Shown here piece by piece: positions 29,750-41,985 of a stretch of DNA of 64,000 nucleotides. The first letter of the stretch is position 1; each line of letters starts with the position of its first letter. A model generated the notes under the pieces. That model worked only from the letters and a program-made list of their open reading frames with translations. It did not search any database and was not told the origin of the DNA. The translations under genes and the position numbers were made by a program. The stretch comes from Oikopleura dioica (lineage: Eukaryota > Chordata > Appendicularia > Copelata > Oikopleuridae): the NCBI GenBank assembly GCA_907165135.1, contig OU015566.1, positions 9,594,157 through 9,658,156 of the forward strand, written 5' to 3'.

Positions 29750-32700
29750 TCACATGACGCCGGTCTGATAGAACGAGTGAGAAGCTTGTTGTGGAACTTG
29801 TTGGAATTGGAACGGCTGAGCGAGCTGCGTCATCGCTGGAATCACGTGGAACGGAACGCTTAATTGAACGGTTGAGATGACATTTGAAAGAATCGTTTAC
29901 CTTTGAGGAATTTGCGAGATTGGATTCTGAGCTTGAGGAACTGTCTGCTGTGGAGCTGTCTGTTGATAGGTCGTCGTTGCCGTTTGTGTCGTTGCTGTGG
30001 GCACAGCAGCTGTTGAAACAGGTACAGTAGCAGATACAGCTGCAGGTGTGGTTTGATTTTGCTGGGCAATGAGAGTTTGCAGGTCCAATCCTTGGATTTG
30101 CTGCCCGAATTGGCTAGTAAAAATGAGAAGCTGAAATCAAGGAAGACTACTTACTTATATGGCAGCACAATCATCGGGGATTGCTGAACTTGCTGTTGGT
30201 TTGCAACCAGAACTGGTTGCTGAGTTCTTGTATTGTTAGCAACAGCTGTAGGCCGAACCATGGGATTGTACCGTCTGCCCTTGTAGGTTGCCTGATTCAC
30301 AGCGGTGTTGACCGCGGATTGTCCGTTTGCAACTTGCGCGACAGATGGGGTTGATAGGATGGTGCTCGCTTGAACTGGTGCAAGGGATGCTGTAGGAGTC
30401 ACAGTAGCTGGGAAGCCTGTTAGCATCGATGCTTGAACAAGCCATTCAATTGGAGGTTGAGATTGAGATCGAGCGAAGGAAATCTGGAGAGGCTCAGTCG
30501 CGCTGGGAAGGGTCTTTCCGTTCATTTCCTTCAAAACATAATAGAAAGAGTGTAAGATAGATGTTTTCTACCTCGCAAGCTCGTTCAGCCATTGCCTTTT
30601 CGGCGTACAGGAGAAAGCCAACTCCAGTGCCAGTTTGAGTCGCTGGGTCAAAAAGGATTCTTGCATTTCGAATGGTGCCGAATTGATTGAAAGAATCTTC
30701 GAGGTCTTTTCTCGTCCAATGTTTCGGGAGGCCCTGATTAAAGTTAAAATACGTACATCGTAAGCATACCGTATGCTGCATACGTATTATATGTTTACAC
30801 ATGCGTATGTCAAGTGAAAAAATCTTGCAATAAGAGTTCAATTTTCTATTGAAAATCAGATAAATTTTCTGCGAAAATCTAATTTTACCTTTATATAAAG
30901 ATTGATATTGCGCGTCCGATCGCCCGAGGGGAGAGAATAAGCCACCTTGAGCCGCTTATGTCCGATTTGATATTGATTGAGCTTACGAATTGCTCGCTCA
31001 GCATCCTCAGCAGATGCCATGTCGATGAAGCCATAGCCGAAGGAGTAGCCGGTCTGGCGGTGGCGGATGATTCGCGCTTTATTGACGCGGCCGACGGTTG
31101 AGAAGAGGTTGAAGAACTCTTGGTCCGTGAAGCTCTTAAAATTTTTATCAGAAAAAGAGCTTCATTGCTGTAGTTCTGTTATTCCTGTTGAAAATCGTCA
31201 AACGTATTTAGATAACATATCCCTGAACAATTTAAAAGAAGGAGGGCCGGATCTTAATTCTAAACAAGTCAACCCGCAATTTATAAAACAGCAATTCCAA
31301 TCGCTTCTGCGATCCAAAGAGATCCAAAGAGCCCGTGGCCCACACCCTTCCTTATTTTCAAGTTGATATTATTTTGCCAAGCTTTTTTTTATCCACAAGT
31401 TAAAAGAAGAGTCTCGGATTTTTTTGAAAAGGACCCTCTTTGGCTGGCTGAAGTGTTTTTGCGTCGCTTTGTTCAATTCATCTAAGCTGCGCTCAAAGCT
31501 TTTACAGGACGCGGTGATGCGCTTGCGTCCTGCCAAATCGGTTCTTAGCCGCCTTTCGAGCACTTTTTTCGTAAGCAAGCTTGTCAAAACAAAATCTATA
31601 GCTATTAATCCAAACAGAACTTCCCCACCCAAAAGACCGAAGATTGTCCATGAAATCTTAGAATACGAGAAAAAATATGTGGGTTTCGATCTCTCAGAAT
31701 TGAGTCTTTTATAATTACAAGAATTCTAGTTCGATGATCTTTGCTCAACAAAAAAATGAATTGCTACAGGTGTGACGCTCAGGGAACGTCATGAAATTTT
31801 ATGCTCGCAAACTTTGCACACGACAAGCTGAATCTATACAGTACGGCATCAAAACATAATGATCCAAATATTCTTTGAAGCGAGATTTCAAGATTTTTGA
31901 CAGATTTTACTTCCATAAGTACTTCTGCCACTTCATAAAGAAATCGCTGGGAGGAGACATAAATAAATAATTGTCTCGGAATTCAGAATCCGTACTTCCG
32001 TAAATATTACGTGGAGGAAACTGTAATCAACTTGAAAAATTCCGACGAGGGCCAGGCTGGTGGTAGAACGTGGCAGTTCCAAGCAGTGTCGTGAGAGTTT
32101 TACGAGATTATGATATTTAAAGAGATAATTTCATGACAGCTAGCGGGGTAAATAGCAATTTATCATTATTGCTCCGCGGTTACTGTAGCTATAGTAGCCG
32201 CTATCGCTCTATGGAATTCGAGAAGTGACCACTTCTTTTGCTCGAAAGAAGCTAACCTAGTGACTCGAGCATAGACTTGAAACTAGACCGGGCTTTAGTT
32301 GGTAATACCCTGGGCGCTGAAAGTATGCAACTCTATCTAGTGCGTCCAGAAAATAGGATTCCCCATTTCCTAAATTTAAAGTGCGGAAGGTTTACTACCC
32401 ATACCCAGTTTCCTCTTTGATTTAAAAAAGGGATGCTCAAGTGAGTATGCTCACTTCAACTGTGTATCTCTTGAATACTGAATTTATTAGTTGAACACTA
32501 TGTTTTTTCTTGCACTTTTGGGGTCTCCAGGCGAATGTTGTAATTTTAGAGCCCTTGTTTCTAGGAGTTAGAGTGCTGTGTATTCCCGAATCTCGATTAA
32601 TATCTAGCTATTTTCAAGCCCTAACCAAACTCCTAGCTATATTTAAAATCATAAGTTATGATTCATAACCCTAACCCTAACGAAAGAGGTGGTTTTAGCC

Positions 32701-32990
32701 CCTTGGTTAGGGTTAGAGATTGAAGAAAATAAAGAATAGAAGCTCACCTGCGGTAAATAATTGACAATCAAATTCGTCTTCTCCTTGTTAAAATCGACAT
32801 CTGAAGTTTTCATTCGTTTTTTAACCTTAGGAGGCGCCTCGTAGGTTGCTTGGGTAAAGATTTGGTTTGACGTTGAATCAATGGTGGAGGTGGAATTTTC
32901 AAAATGCGCCGTTGGCTGGGCTTCGGAGGACTCGCTAGAGTGATCGGAGCACTTCGCGTTGTCAACTTTCACATTTTGCATTTTAAACAA
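29750..32990 (-). CDS. ELAV/Hu/Sxl-like RNA-binding protein with Gln-rich tail
   Basis: RNA-binding regulator of splicing or mRNA stability. RRM1 starts TNLIVNYLPQ in the first exon (32749-32990) and continues in exon 2 (about 30891-31133) with YGFIDMAS as RNP1. RRM2 (GLPKHWTRKDLE..., GVGFLLYA) follows, with TEPLQISFA as in ELAV proteins. No third RRM is seen. The remainder is Gln/Thr/Ala/Pro-rich low complexity and ends at 29750. All introns are tiny except the first, 1.6 kb inside RRM1, which holds telomere-like repeats and unrelated open frames. The exact orthologue (ELAV versus Sxl type) is unclear. Confidence 0.88.
32664..32717. repeat. interstitial telomere-type repeat hairpin
   Basis: aaccctaaccctaac and, 25 bp later, ggttagggttag form an inverted pair of TTAGGG-type units. 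It lies inside the large first intron of the ELAV-like gene. Confidence 0.7.
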
Positions 32991-35089
32991 TTCACAAATC
33001 TTTCAGGTGCTAAATGGTAAAAATTGAAAAGAAGAAATAAACAAGTTGATAGTAGTAGTACTATGCTCGGAGATATACCATACTGATGCTTTATCTTACT
33101 GGAGAGTTCAACCTTTTGTTTGAAAAATTGACTTGCTCTCCGCAAATAAAAACATCAGCATTTGTTATTGCCTTTTAAATTTGCGCAACATTCTGAGGTT
33201 ATTCCAATCCTTGCTCAAAATATCACGAGAATTTGGCATGATAAATAAATAGTTAAAAATTACCGGTTCTGGTGAGTTTAAAAATTCAGGTTTCGAAATT
33301 CGAACTCAAGTTGTGAACACACACAATTATCTAAAAAATAGTGATAAGTGGGAAATATTTTCGATTATCTCTGTTAAAAAAATTGAGTACAAAGTGTGTT
33401 AAAAGCCCGTCATAAACTAATGTTTTGGGAGCAGCTAAGGAACATGGGTCGAATGAAAAATTGATAAGGGTCGCGTTAAAGATTAAGATGAAGACAGTGT
33501 GACAACTTCTATAGCTACTGACTACAGGCCACTTTCAGGGGTTCTAGTAGAGTATGACTAATGAACCTTCTTATGTACCGTATTTTTCGAAAAAAATGAA
33601 AGACGAAAAATGTCTCTTAGCGACATTTTTGGGGCATTTTTTCGAAAAAAAACTGGTAATCGGGAGAAAATTGAATGTATCAACCTTTAGTTGGCATTTA
33701 TTACCGAATATTTGCACATATTTTTGGGGAAAAAGAGCATCAAGAACTTCATATAGATTCATTTTTTATCCCATTGTCACTCAATATCGAGCAAAATCTT
33801 GCGCGTAATCGATTGAGCACACGGTTGAGGTGAAAATGCACACTCTCCGGCGCTGCCAAATTAAGAGTATCCTGTTGTATTAATAAATTATCCCCCTTTC
33901 TTGTTAATCATACATTACATGTATCTGAAATCTATCTGTCTCGCTACAGGCACTATCCAGAAGGAGTAAGCTCGCACACTCGAGCTGCGGCTAACACTTA
34001 AATTGCGCTATTTATGAGATATTCATATCTTCTCGGGGTATTTTCGACATGTTCACGATAAATTTTTAAACAAGAACAAGGAAGAAAAAGAAGTACATAT
34101 ACTATTTTTTCTTCCAAAGATCTTTCTTGAAAATCCATCAATTTTAAATTGGTAAATTTTTAACTTTACCTTATCATCGGTAATTTCGAGGCTTTCAGCT
34201 AATTTTCTTGGATTTCTCGTTCGAATAAAAATTCACTGGGTTTGGATTTTTTGAGAAAACTTCAAAAAAGCAATGCGGCAGCTGTCACGACAGCCGAATA
34301 AATAAAACTTGTGGAGCTATGCCATTACGTTTTACGAAGACGATATTTCATCCACGATTTCACACTCTCAATGCCAAAACACTGCCTTTTTACTGCTCAA
34401 AAATGAAGATCCTCTCTTCTGAAAAAATCAAAAGCTCGAAAATCCTTCGATAACGAATTGGGCTGCCCAAAATCTGATTTTGATTAACGAGCGATTTTAG
34501 CAATTAATTATCATGTATGATAATAAATTAACGTTTTTATGCCGATTCCATATAAAAATTCGTTTCTTTAATTTTGATATTTCGAGCGCTCGCAATAGAA
34601 ATCACTGAATTCTCTTCGACATTCATAAAAAAATGCAGACAAAAGAAGGCGACTTCCGGCTTCAGAGAAAAAGCATCGTCAACCCACTCGATAGAAATCC
34701 GGAATAGCTATTTGGCCGGTGCAAATAAAATAGCGCGGCGCGTTCTGTCACCTGTCACGCGACGAGTTAATTCCAGATTTAAAATGGACAAATCCAAAAT
34801 AAACAAAATAACAGTTGAACAAATAACTGACTCCCAGCCACATGTTCCTAAGCCACCTGTTTCGAAATAAAAGCATTATTTCTTAGATTCTTTGTATTCA
34901 AATTAATTAACCAAAACCGTTTGATAAAAAATGATAAAGCAAATAAACGACCTTCGAACTTACCGAATTTTTACATAAATTGATAAATTTGAATCTTCAA
35001 ATATATCTCTTGAAAGCTTCAAAAGGGAGAATTTCCTTTATTGAACACTTTTTGACTTTTAGTAAAAAAAAATCTTTAGCTCTTGAAAG
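32991..35089. other. gene-poor AT-rich region
   Basis: No gene supported. A short hairpin (aaaaatgtc...gacattttt) lies near 33608-33634. A small frame ending near 34870 (KITVEQITDSQPHVPKPP) might be an exon but has no partner. Confidence 0.35.
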
Positions 35090-37600
35090 ATGAAGAGCCA
35101 AACGTTTTTTGCCAAAGCGGATATTTTTGGCGCTTTGGAGAAAAGGCAGCAGCGCCCTCCCAAGCGGAGCACCGATTTCAGCAACCACTTTTTACAGCGA
35201 TATAAGACAAGTTTAGATTATCATTATCGGGGAGCCGACTTCTATAATGCAAACTATGAGGAGCAAAAGCGTCCTTATTTTATCCAGCTTATGATTGCCT
35301 TTCTTTTGAAGTTTGTAGCTGGGCTCGCCAACCTGTGTAAAAAACCTGAGTCAGGGCCAAAAAGATCTTTTTTTTTAATAATGTAAGTTGAATTTATTAG
35401 AGATTTATGCCTTCAAATCACATGCAAAAGGATTTTCTTTTATAAAAGAATATACGATTGGTGTCAGATGTGATTCATTGTTGATTTATCTCTTGATTGT
35501 TGAGCCTTGCCATTTTGAATCTGTCACAACTCCGAGAAGAGCAGGAAAATTACTGCTTTGGTCTTCCGCCATTCAATAAATCTCCTTAACTTGCGTCATA
35601 AATTACGCGCCGCACTATTCTCGTAATCGCTAATGTCATCAATGCATGAGCGACAAAGAGTTAAAATGGTTTTGATTGAAATGAATAACTTTTGAATCTA
35701 ACCTTTGCTAAAGAGTGATTAAATAATGCATAACGTTTTAGCGCGGTGCTGCATGGCGGCCTTTGCGCTGTTTTTCCGTGCGAAAGGGCAAAATAAGCGC
35801 GGAAATTAGTGGAGCTTTCTACCGTAAAGCCACGGAAATTGACGCGCTGGTCCTCATGGGTTGACGAGTCAAGGTTCACTTTTGATTTCAAAGGAGCCCT
35901 ACTTGAAATTGAATTAACCATTTTGGGTACTCCTTGAGATTGAACGGTTATCCTTTTCTGGGACGCTCTTTTCAATGATTTAGTTCGATCAAAGAGAATC
36001 GAGAAAAAAGACTAGTAATCGCATTTTGTCGCCGCGCTAGGAGGAACGAGCATCTGTGCCGTCGGTCCTTACTTATCCTGACAGGCTGCCAGCGGATAAG
36101 CCTAAATCCGCTTTTTGCATTTTTCTCTTTCCGTTGGGCAAGCGGTCATACGGGAAGTGCCATGATGTAAACTTATGAGAACATTGGTTTCAATGATGAT
36201 TGATTTATACTTCTGTGAACTGCCAGTTGGGTGGTGGATTTTAATCGCAAACAGAAATTCTAATTATGTTCTCAGATAATTTATTCGTCAATGACAACAA
36301 AATATGAAATACTAAAGTACGTTAAGAGTTATGTTTGGCTGGGGTTAAGGTCGGTAATTTATCAGTTTTTCATTTTCTTGTGAAGAATCGGGAATTTCAA
36401 GGGTCAGAAAAGAAGATGATTGCCGAATAAGCGCAATATATAATTGCAGTATAATTATGACCAGAAAGTCACTGCCGAAAATGTTGTTAAAAACCATAAT
36501 TTGAATAATTGTGACGCTGCTGGAAAATGATTTGAATCACTCTTACTAGGAAAACGGCAGGGAGTCAGAAAGTAGCTCGATTGTAGATTGATCACTTACT
36601 GAAAATATCTTAAATTTCAACTTGAATACTCGTCTCGTAGGTTTGATATATATTTTTATAAAGAATAGGTGTTAAGTTTTTGCATCGCACATTTTTTCGA
36701 TTGAAATCAAGGAAGAGAACGCGAGGATCGAATAACTAGTCCAATAGGCAAATGAAGACGGCGGGACAAAATAAACCGGTTCTATTTAGTTTCATTGTCT
36801 ACTAAAATAGATGAGACATAATAGAACCGAGATAGCCGGATGTGGTTTGCTCGGGCCTGGGTTGAAGCGCTGGATAGGCAGCCTCGATTTTGTTTGGAAA
36901 AGCCGTTTTCATCCATTTGTTAATAAACGTTTGTCAACTTGATATACAGATGGTAAATTTAATCTCGGCTTTTACCACCATCATCTTCTATCGTACGAGA
37001 AGTCGGTCAAATCTCGAAAATATTTTTGAGCTTGAAGAACCGGAAAAAATGCAGCTTACTTACAAATATCCTTATAAACTGGGTCCTTTAAAATAATTAT
37101 TTATACGATGTTTGGCTCGAACCAACCGCGCTGCGAAAATTGAATGATCGGTGGAACGATGCTCCGAAAACAGGGAAAAGTGGAACGAGTTATATAACCA
37201 GTGTCATCAGATTGGTTTTTTAGATCCAGGGTTATATCTTTTACATTTTTGTTGTGATACAAAAATCATCAAGATTCCACTTGGCAACGGTCTAGTAGCC
37301 AAAGAGTTCAGAAATTTTAATCGTCTAGACTCTAGACATACTTTCTAACAGAACGGTTCTATCGTTTCTTCTTTGTGTTTGTTGCCAAAGTTCGCGGCTA
37401 ATATTTACGGCGCCACTAATTGATGATTACAAGGTTAATATAAACTCGCCATTTTATATCGCGATAGTGTCTCGTTTTGATATGATTTGAAATTGTTTGA
37501 TAAATTCGAGGCATGAGCGTTAATTGGAAATGCAAACGAAACGGCGGCTTGGGGACCTTCGCGGAGAAATCTGTTTGTCAACATTTGCTACAACAAAAAG
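35090..37600. other. gene-poor region with isolated open frames
   Basis: Frames of 98 codons (35090-35386, plus) and 104 codons (35661-35975, minus) stand alone, without splice partners or recognisable motifs. No terminal repeats or RNA genes seen. They may be lineage-specific exons or chance. Confidence 0.3.
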
Positions 37601-38390
37601 TTGAAAACAACCTCCAAAAGGGAGGAGCCGGCCCAAACTCCAAAACACCCTAAGGTGAACCTCTGTCTATTTTTTCAATTCTTCAACAGAAAAGCTTTAG
37701 AAACGCTGTTTCTGCAACTATCCAATTTTGTTGCTTACATATTATACATAAAAAACAGGCTGAAAGCTCTTTCACAGGAATCTCAGGAGCTGACAGAGCG
37801 AGTATTTACGCCAATGTATGCTTCAATACTTTCCATAACTCACGCTGCTCTGCATCGACTGGAGGTCAACATAAAAGCGGGCAAAGAAGCTAAACCGCAA
37901 ACTAAAGATGCTCTTTCAAAAATCTTTCGCTCTTTTTCTTGTCGTTTCTGCTACCGGCGCGTTTAGGCTCAGGCCTCAAAGAAATCATCACAGAGTGCTT
38001 TTAATTATCACTTTTCAATTTTAACAATTTTCTAGGGAATCAGCAAACGCGATCAGCCACAAGAAGTAGGCCTCAATCTTTTTGCTGATAACGACGAGCA
38101 GGAGCTAAACTACATTATTGACGTAAGAGTAGCTTTCTGTATTTTTTTTTCTAGAGCTGATAAAAATAAGATGCTGATTGACCAGATTATGCAAAAACAC
38201 GGAATCACGCCGCAAAATGTTGGCCCGACCGACGACGAAATCATCTTTAGCGACCGAGACTTTGAATTTATCTTCGACGAAGCAATCGACATTCTCGGCG
38301 AAATGATTGACGAGTAAGAAGACCAATGATAAAAAGTATCTCAACCTATATTTTAGAGCGGAGAAAGAATCGAAGGAAAGAAAGCTTTAA
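37601..38390 (+). CDS. possible multi-exon hypothetical protein
   Basis: Frames that could be exons: a helical segment after a CAACAG acceptor at 37690 (KALETLFLQLSNFVAYILY), an exon opening after TTTTCTAG at 38037 (KRDQPQEVGLNLFADNDEQE), and an acidic exon about 38170-38320 (FIFDEAIDILGEMIDE), then a short end near 38390 (AEKESKERKL). The exon joins are not all canonical and no domain is recognised. Low confidence that these form one gene. Confidence 0.3.
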
Positions 38391-38711
38391 ATTTTGCTGT
38401 TACTTGTTTACCGTTTTATTGATGTTTAATAAATTCCGATACGATAGATTAATGCTTTTTTGATGAGAAAAGCAAGTTTGTTTCTTCTTTTAAAATATCT
38501 ACTAGCACAGTATTCCCAAAGTGCGTGAGAGTGTTTGGACAAGTGGCTTTCAATTAGCAACAAAGCAAATTCTGAGGAAGCAAATTTCCATGGATACGGT
38601 AGGGCTCCAGTTAGTGATAACTTTCTTGAAAGTAGAGATTAGGACAAAGCCTAGTTACAAAGCCGCGAAATTTCCCGCCCACAATAAAATAAGATACAGA
38701 CAGAACTCATC

Positions 38712-39639
38712 ATGCCAGAAATGCAGCAGATCCCCAAAAGATATCACCAGCCATTCAGGTTAATCAATAAATTCTTAGAGACCTAGAAATCAAACTCGAA
38801 AAGTAGGTTCGAGGAGGCAGAAAGGCGAAAATCAGCTCTAGGGCCCAGACTATCCAGAGAACCTAATTTCTCAGGTGGCAGAAAGCGTCTTGTTCCAAAT
38901 GGCTTCGAAACTTCGCAGGTTTTACTTCCCTCTATTGTTCGTTGATCGATCATTTTTTTAAAGGAAGCTTCGTCTGGATTGCGGAATTTTACCAGAAGAG
39001 CTTTCAGCTGTAACAGACACGAGGTAAGTCTGACTGTTTTGACTCAAGACTCTCAACTTAACTCGGAAGTTGAGTTATCAAAAGACGATTCCAAATCATC
39101 CGAATCAGTTCTAAATTTAGATAAGTTTGTTATTTCAGATCAACGGGCGAAGCTCGTATCGCGAAATAGAACCCAAGCAAATATCAATGCGACAAAGTCG
39201 ATTCAAAACACAGCCTGAACTTTGGCAAGCAGGTATATTTAACGATGATGTGTTTGACCCTGTAGCTACTTGTTTGATTCAGCGACAATACAGTGGAACA
39301 GTCCTGCTAGAAATGTCAGACCGCGAACGGGCAATCATGTTGAGATGAAACGACCTGCTAATAACGTCGATAAAACTTATTTTGAAGTGTACGCAGAAGG
39401 GTATGAAAGATGTATTCCAGGATACACTGGTCATATTCAACCAAGATATCCGTCTAGAATCACTCGTCAGGTAAAGAATATATCAGAAATTTCAATTAAA
39501 AAATGAAGGAATCGTCGCAAAACAACATGAAGCCAGTTCTTTTGCGAGAAAACTCCTTTCCTAAAACGGGAACTTTCTCAAAAATGATCACCGTTCTGCC
39601 TCCTTATAATCCTTTTGCGAGATATAAATCGATTCAATA
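38712..39639 (+). CDS. CIMIP2/FAM166-like ciliary microtubule protein
   Basis: Exons joined by GT-AG introns encode about 210 residues, ending at a stop followed by aataaac. The segment CIPGYTGHIQPRYP is the recognisable feature: FAM166/CIMIP2 proteins, which line the lumen of ciliary microtubules, carry a similar PGYTGH/P repeat. The rest is basic and low in hydrophobics, as in that family. It is divergent from and convergent with a coiled-coil gene, a plausible partner in cilia. Assignment rests mainly on one motif. Confidence 0.5.
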
Positions 39640-39665
39640 AACAAACTTTATGTAATCTTCTTAGT

Positions 39666-40802
39666 TTATTGATCCCTCAAAAATTCCAAAATCTGATCAG
39701 CAAGAGAATTCGCTTCACTTTCCGGAAAATCAGAGAGTTTTTCAGTCTCTTGTTTCAATAATTCTTCAATTGCTTTCGCAAGAGTCCACTTTTATGGTTG
39801 CAGAGCTCATTAGATTTGAATGAAATCATAAGTTCAAATATCAACCTTCCAGAATCCCATCTTTTGCCGACAAGGACAAGGCAATGAAGCTCGGGTCCGA
39901 CATTCCAATTGCTATAAAATACCGTAAAAGCGGCAAACTAAACCGACGAATAACAGACTCACCATCGTCCAAAGTCAATTCCAGATCTTCTTTTGTTTTC
40001 TGCATTGAAATTCGTTTCAAATCATACTCCTCAAGTTTGATTTTCAGCGACTCGATAATTTTAGTTTCTTTACTTGCTTCAATAAAATTATCTTTATCTC
40101 ATACAAATCAATTGAAGCCATGCCCATTTCCACTTTGGACTCGAGAATCTGGAGCTCTTTCATTGTCATCATTTCTTCTTGTTGGTTCAGTTTCTGCTCC
40201 TGCATAAGTTGATCCATTTTAACCTCATTCTTCGCCGCAATAATTGCATTTTTCGCAATGATATCATACTTAGCTTTTTCAAGCGCATCGTCATCTGCGT
40301 CAGAATCTGACTTCTCGATTATTTGCGGTAGAACATCGTATTTTTCTTTGAGAAGACTTGTACTAGCCTTGACCTTTTTAATTTCAGCCTCGAGTTTTTT
40401 CTGTGTTGTGACCTCCTCAAGCTCATCAAAACTTTTTCAAATTTTAATTTTATCAAAAAACTTATTTTATCAGTCGACTAACCTGACTTTTTTGATTCTT
40501 TGTTGGATAATATCAAGCTCTCTTTCAGTAAAATCTTTCTTGCTTACTTTCATCAGCTGGTTATTCTTTCGCCAAAGAATATCTTTCTCTTCCTCAGTCA
40601 TCTCTTGTGCTTCAAAGTCCAGTCCCTTGGCCTCCTGGAGTCGCCGAAAATCCTCTTCCAATATTTCATTTAGTTTGAGCATCTTTACGCGCTCCTCTTC
40701 GACTAGATCCTCCTTGTTCTCTGCTTCCATGCGGATTGACTGCTTGTCATTTTGATAATTTAAAACAACTCGTCTATCTTGTTTCTCCATGAAATTTCTC
40801 AT
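39666..40802 (-). CDS. coiled-coil protein, possibly axonemal
   Basis: Predicted exons encode a protein of roughly 300 residues dominated by Glu/Lys heptads (LEAEIKKVK, QRIKKVR, MTMKELQILESKVE), with a C-terminal helical end (WTLAKAIEELLKQETEKL). One frame change near 40070-40095 is not explained by a normal intron. Neighbour context (CIMIP2-like gene) hints at a ciliary role. No defined family recognised. Confidence 0.5.
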
Positions 40803-40918
40803 ATTTTCAAAGTGAACTTATTGCGCTGAGTTTATACGCGTGTTTCATTAAATTTTCATCACGATATTGTGTTTGATAATCCGGGTTACGGAAGTTATAT
40901 TAAAGATATCACAACAGT

Positions 40919-41197
40919 TTAAGTTCTTTTAAACATAGTTTTATACAGTAAGATAGCTGTCATCTGAATTTCTTTGCTGCTGCTGCTAAGCACCACTGTG
41001 GTGCCACCACAACATAAGCAGCAACAACAAAGGGCGAAGACGCCGACGAGGATGAATTTAAGAATATCGTTTGAGTCTCCCTCATCATCAGCTATTTTCT
41101 TCAATGCGGCTTGGAACTGATTAAGAGTCCATACTGTCTAAAATAAACGCTCAAGAAGATAAGAACGTCTTCCTCAACTTACAACTTCCATGAACAT
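40919..41197 (-). CDS. small Cys-rich single-pass membrane protein
   Basis: Two exons encode about 75 residues: a short helical part (WTLNQFQAALKKIADD) and a membrane segment packed with cysteines (VGVFALCCCCLCCGG), likely palmitoylated. It is clearly related in layout and sequence to the C-terminal part of the next gene (WTQEQLYSGLKKLTND followed by a Cys-rich hydrophobic segment), which points to a tandem duplication. Function unknown. Confidence 0.55.
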
Positions 41198-41439
41198 GGG
41201 CGGCCCTGATTGTCCCGTCACTCAGAAATGATAATCATGGTATCTTCAAATGAAGGCAACTATGCATCCATATTAATAAAAATTTTGTATTGATATAATC
41301 GGCTATCGTAGTGATCAGTTTTAATACCAGAAATTTATCATCAAAAAAAATATTACCAAAAATTTCAAACCCGGAAGAACATTTTTAATAAAGTGAGCAG
41401 TTTTGGTTGAGGTCGGACTGTTAGTAGAGTTTTGAATTA

Positions 41440-41836
41440 CAGTGAAAACTCAGAAATTGGCCGGTTTTTAGATTCTTATTCAAGAAAAAAGCGGCCAAAT
41501 TTTGAGTTTTTTACCGGATAGCCAAGAGTCCACCATTTAGAATTAAATTTTCGAAATTTTCGAAAATGGGCATGATTTTCACGTTTTTGATCAATTTAAT
41601 TCAAATTTTTGCTTCTTTGAAGACATTTATTTTATAAATTAGTCATTTTAAATAATTTAAACAGTCTAAAAAAGATAAAAATGCCCAGGAATAGCATAAT
41701 TTGGGCGCAATTTTGAACCAAAATTTTCTATTTTTGAAAAAGCGGCCAATTTTTGAGTCTTTTTTGGATTCTAAAATCAGTCAATTTCGACCAAAACCGG
41801 CCAAATTTCGAGTAGGCAAATTTTGAGTTTTCACTG
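41440..41836. mobile_element. pogo/Tc1-like MITE, TA duplication
   Basis: 397 bp with terminal inverted repeats cagtgaaaactca / tgagttttcactg, flanked on both sides by TA. Interior AT-rich, non-coding. The CAGT start and TA target fit the Tc1/mariner-pogo superfamily. Confidence 0.75.
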
Positions 41837-41985
41837 TAACAAATTTTAAGAAATTTTTTGATGTTTTCTGATACCTCCTCCAAAGAGCCCTATTTTCACA
41901 ATTCTTGATGGGAAGATTCAGAACTCTAATTTTTATTATTCCTCAAAAAGAAGTCAGAGACACGATTCTCGGAGATTCATTTTCT

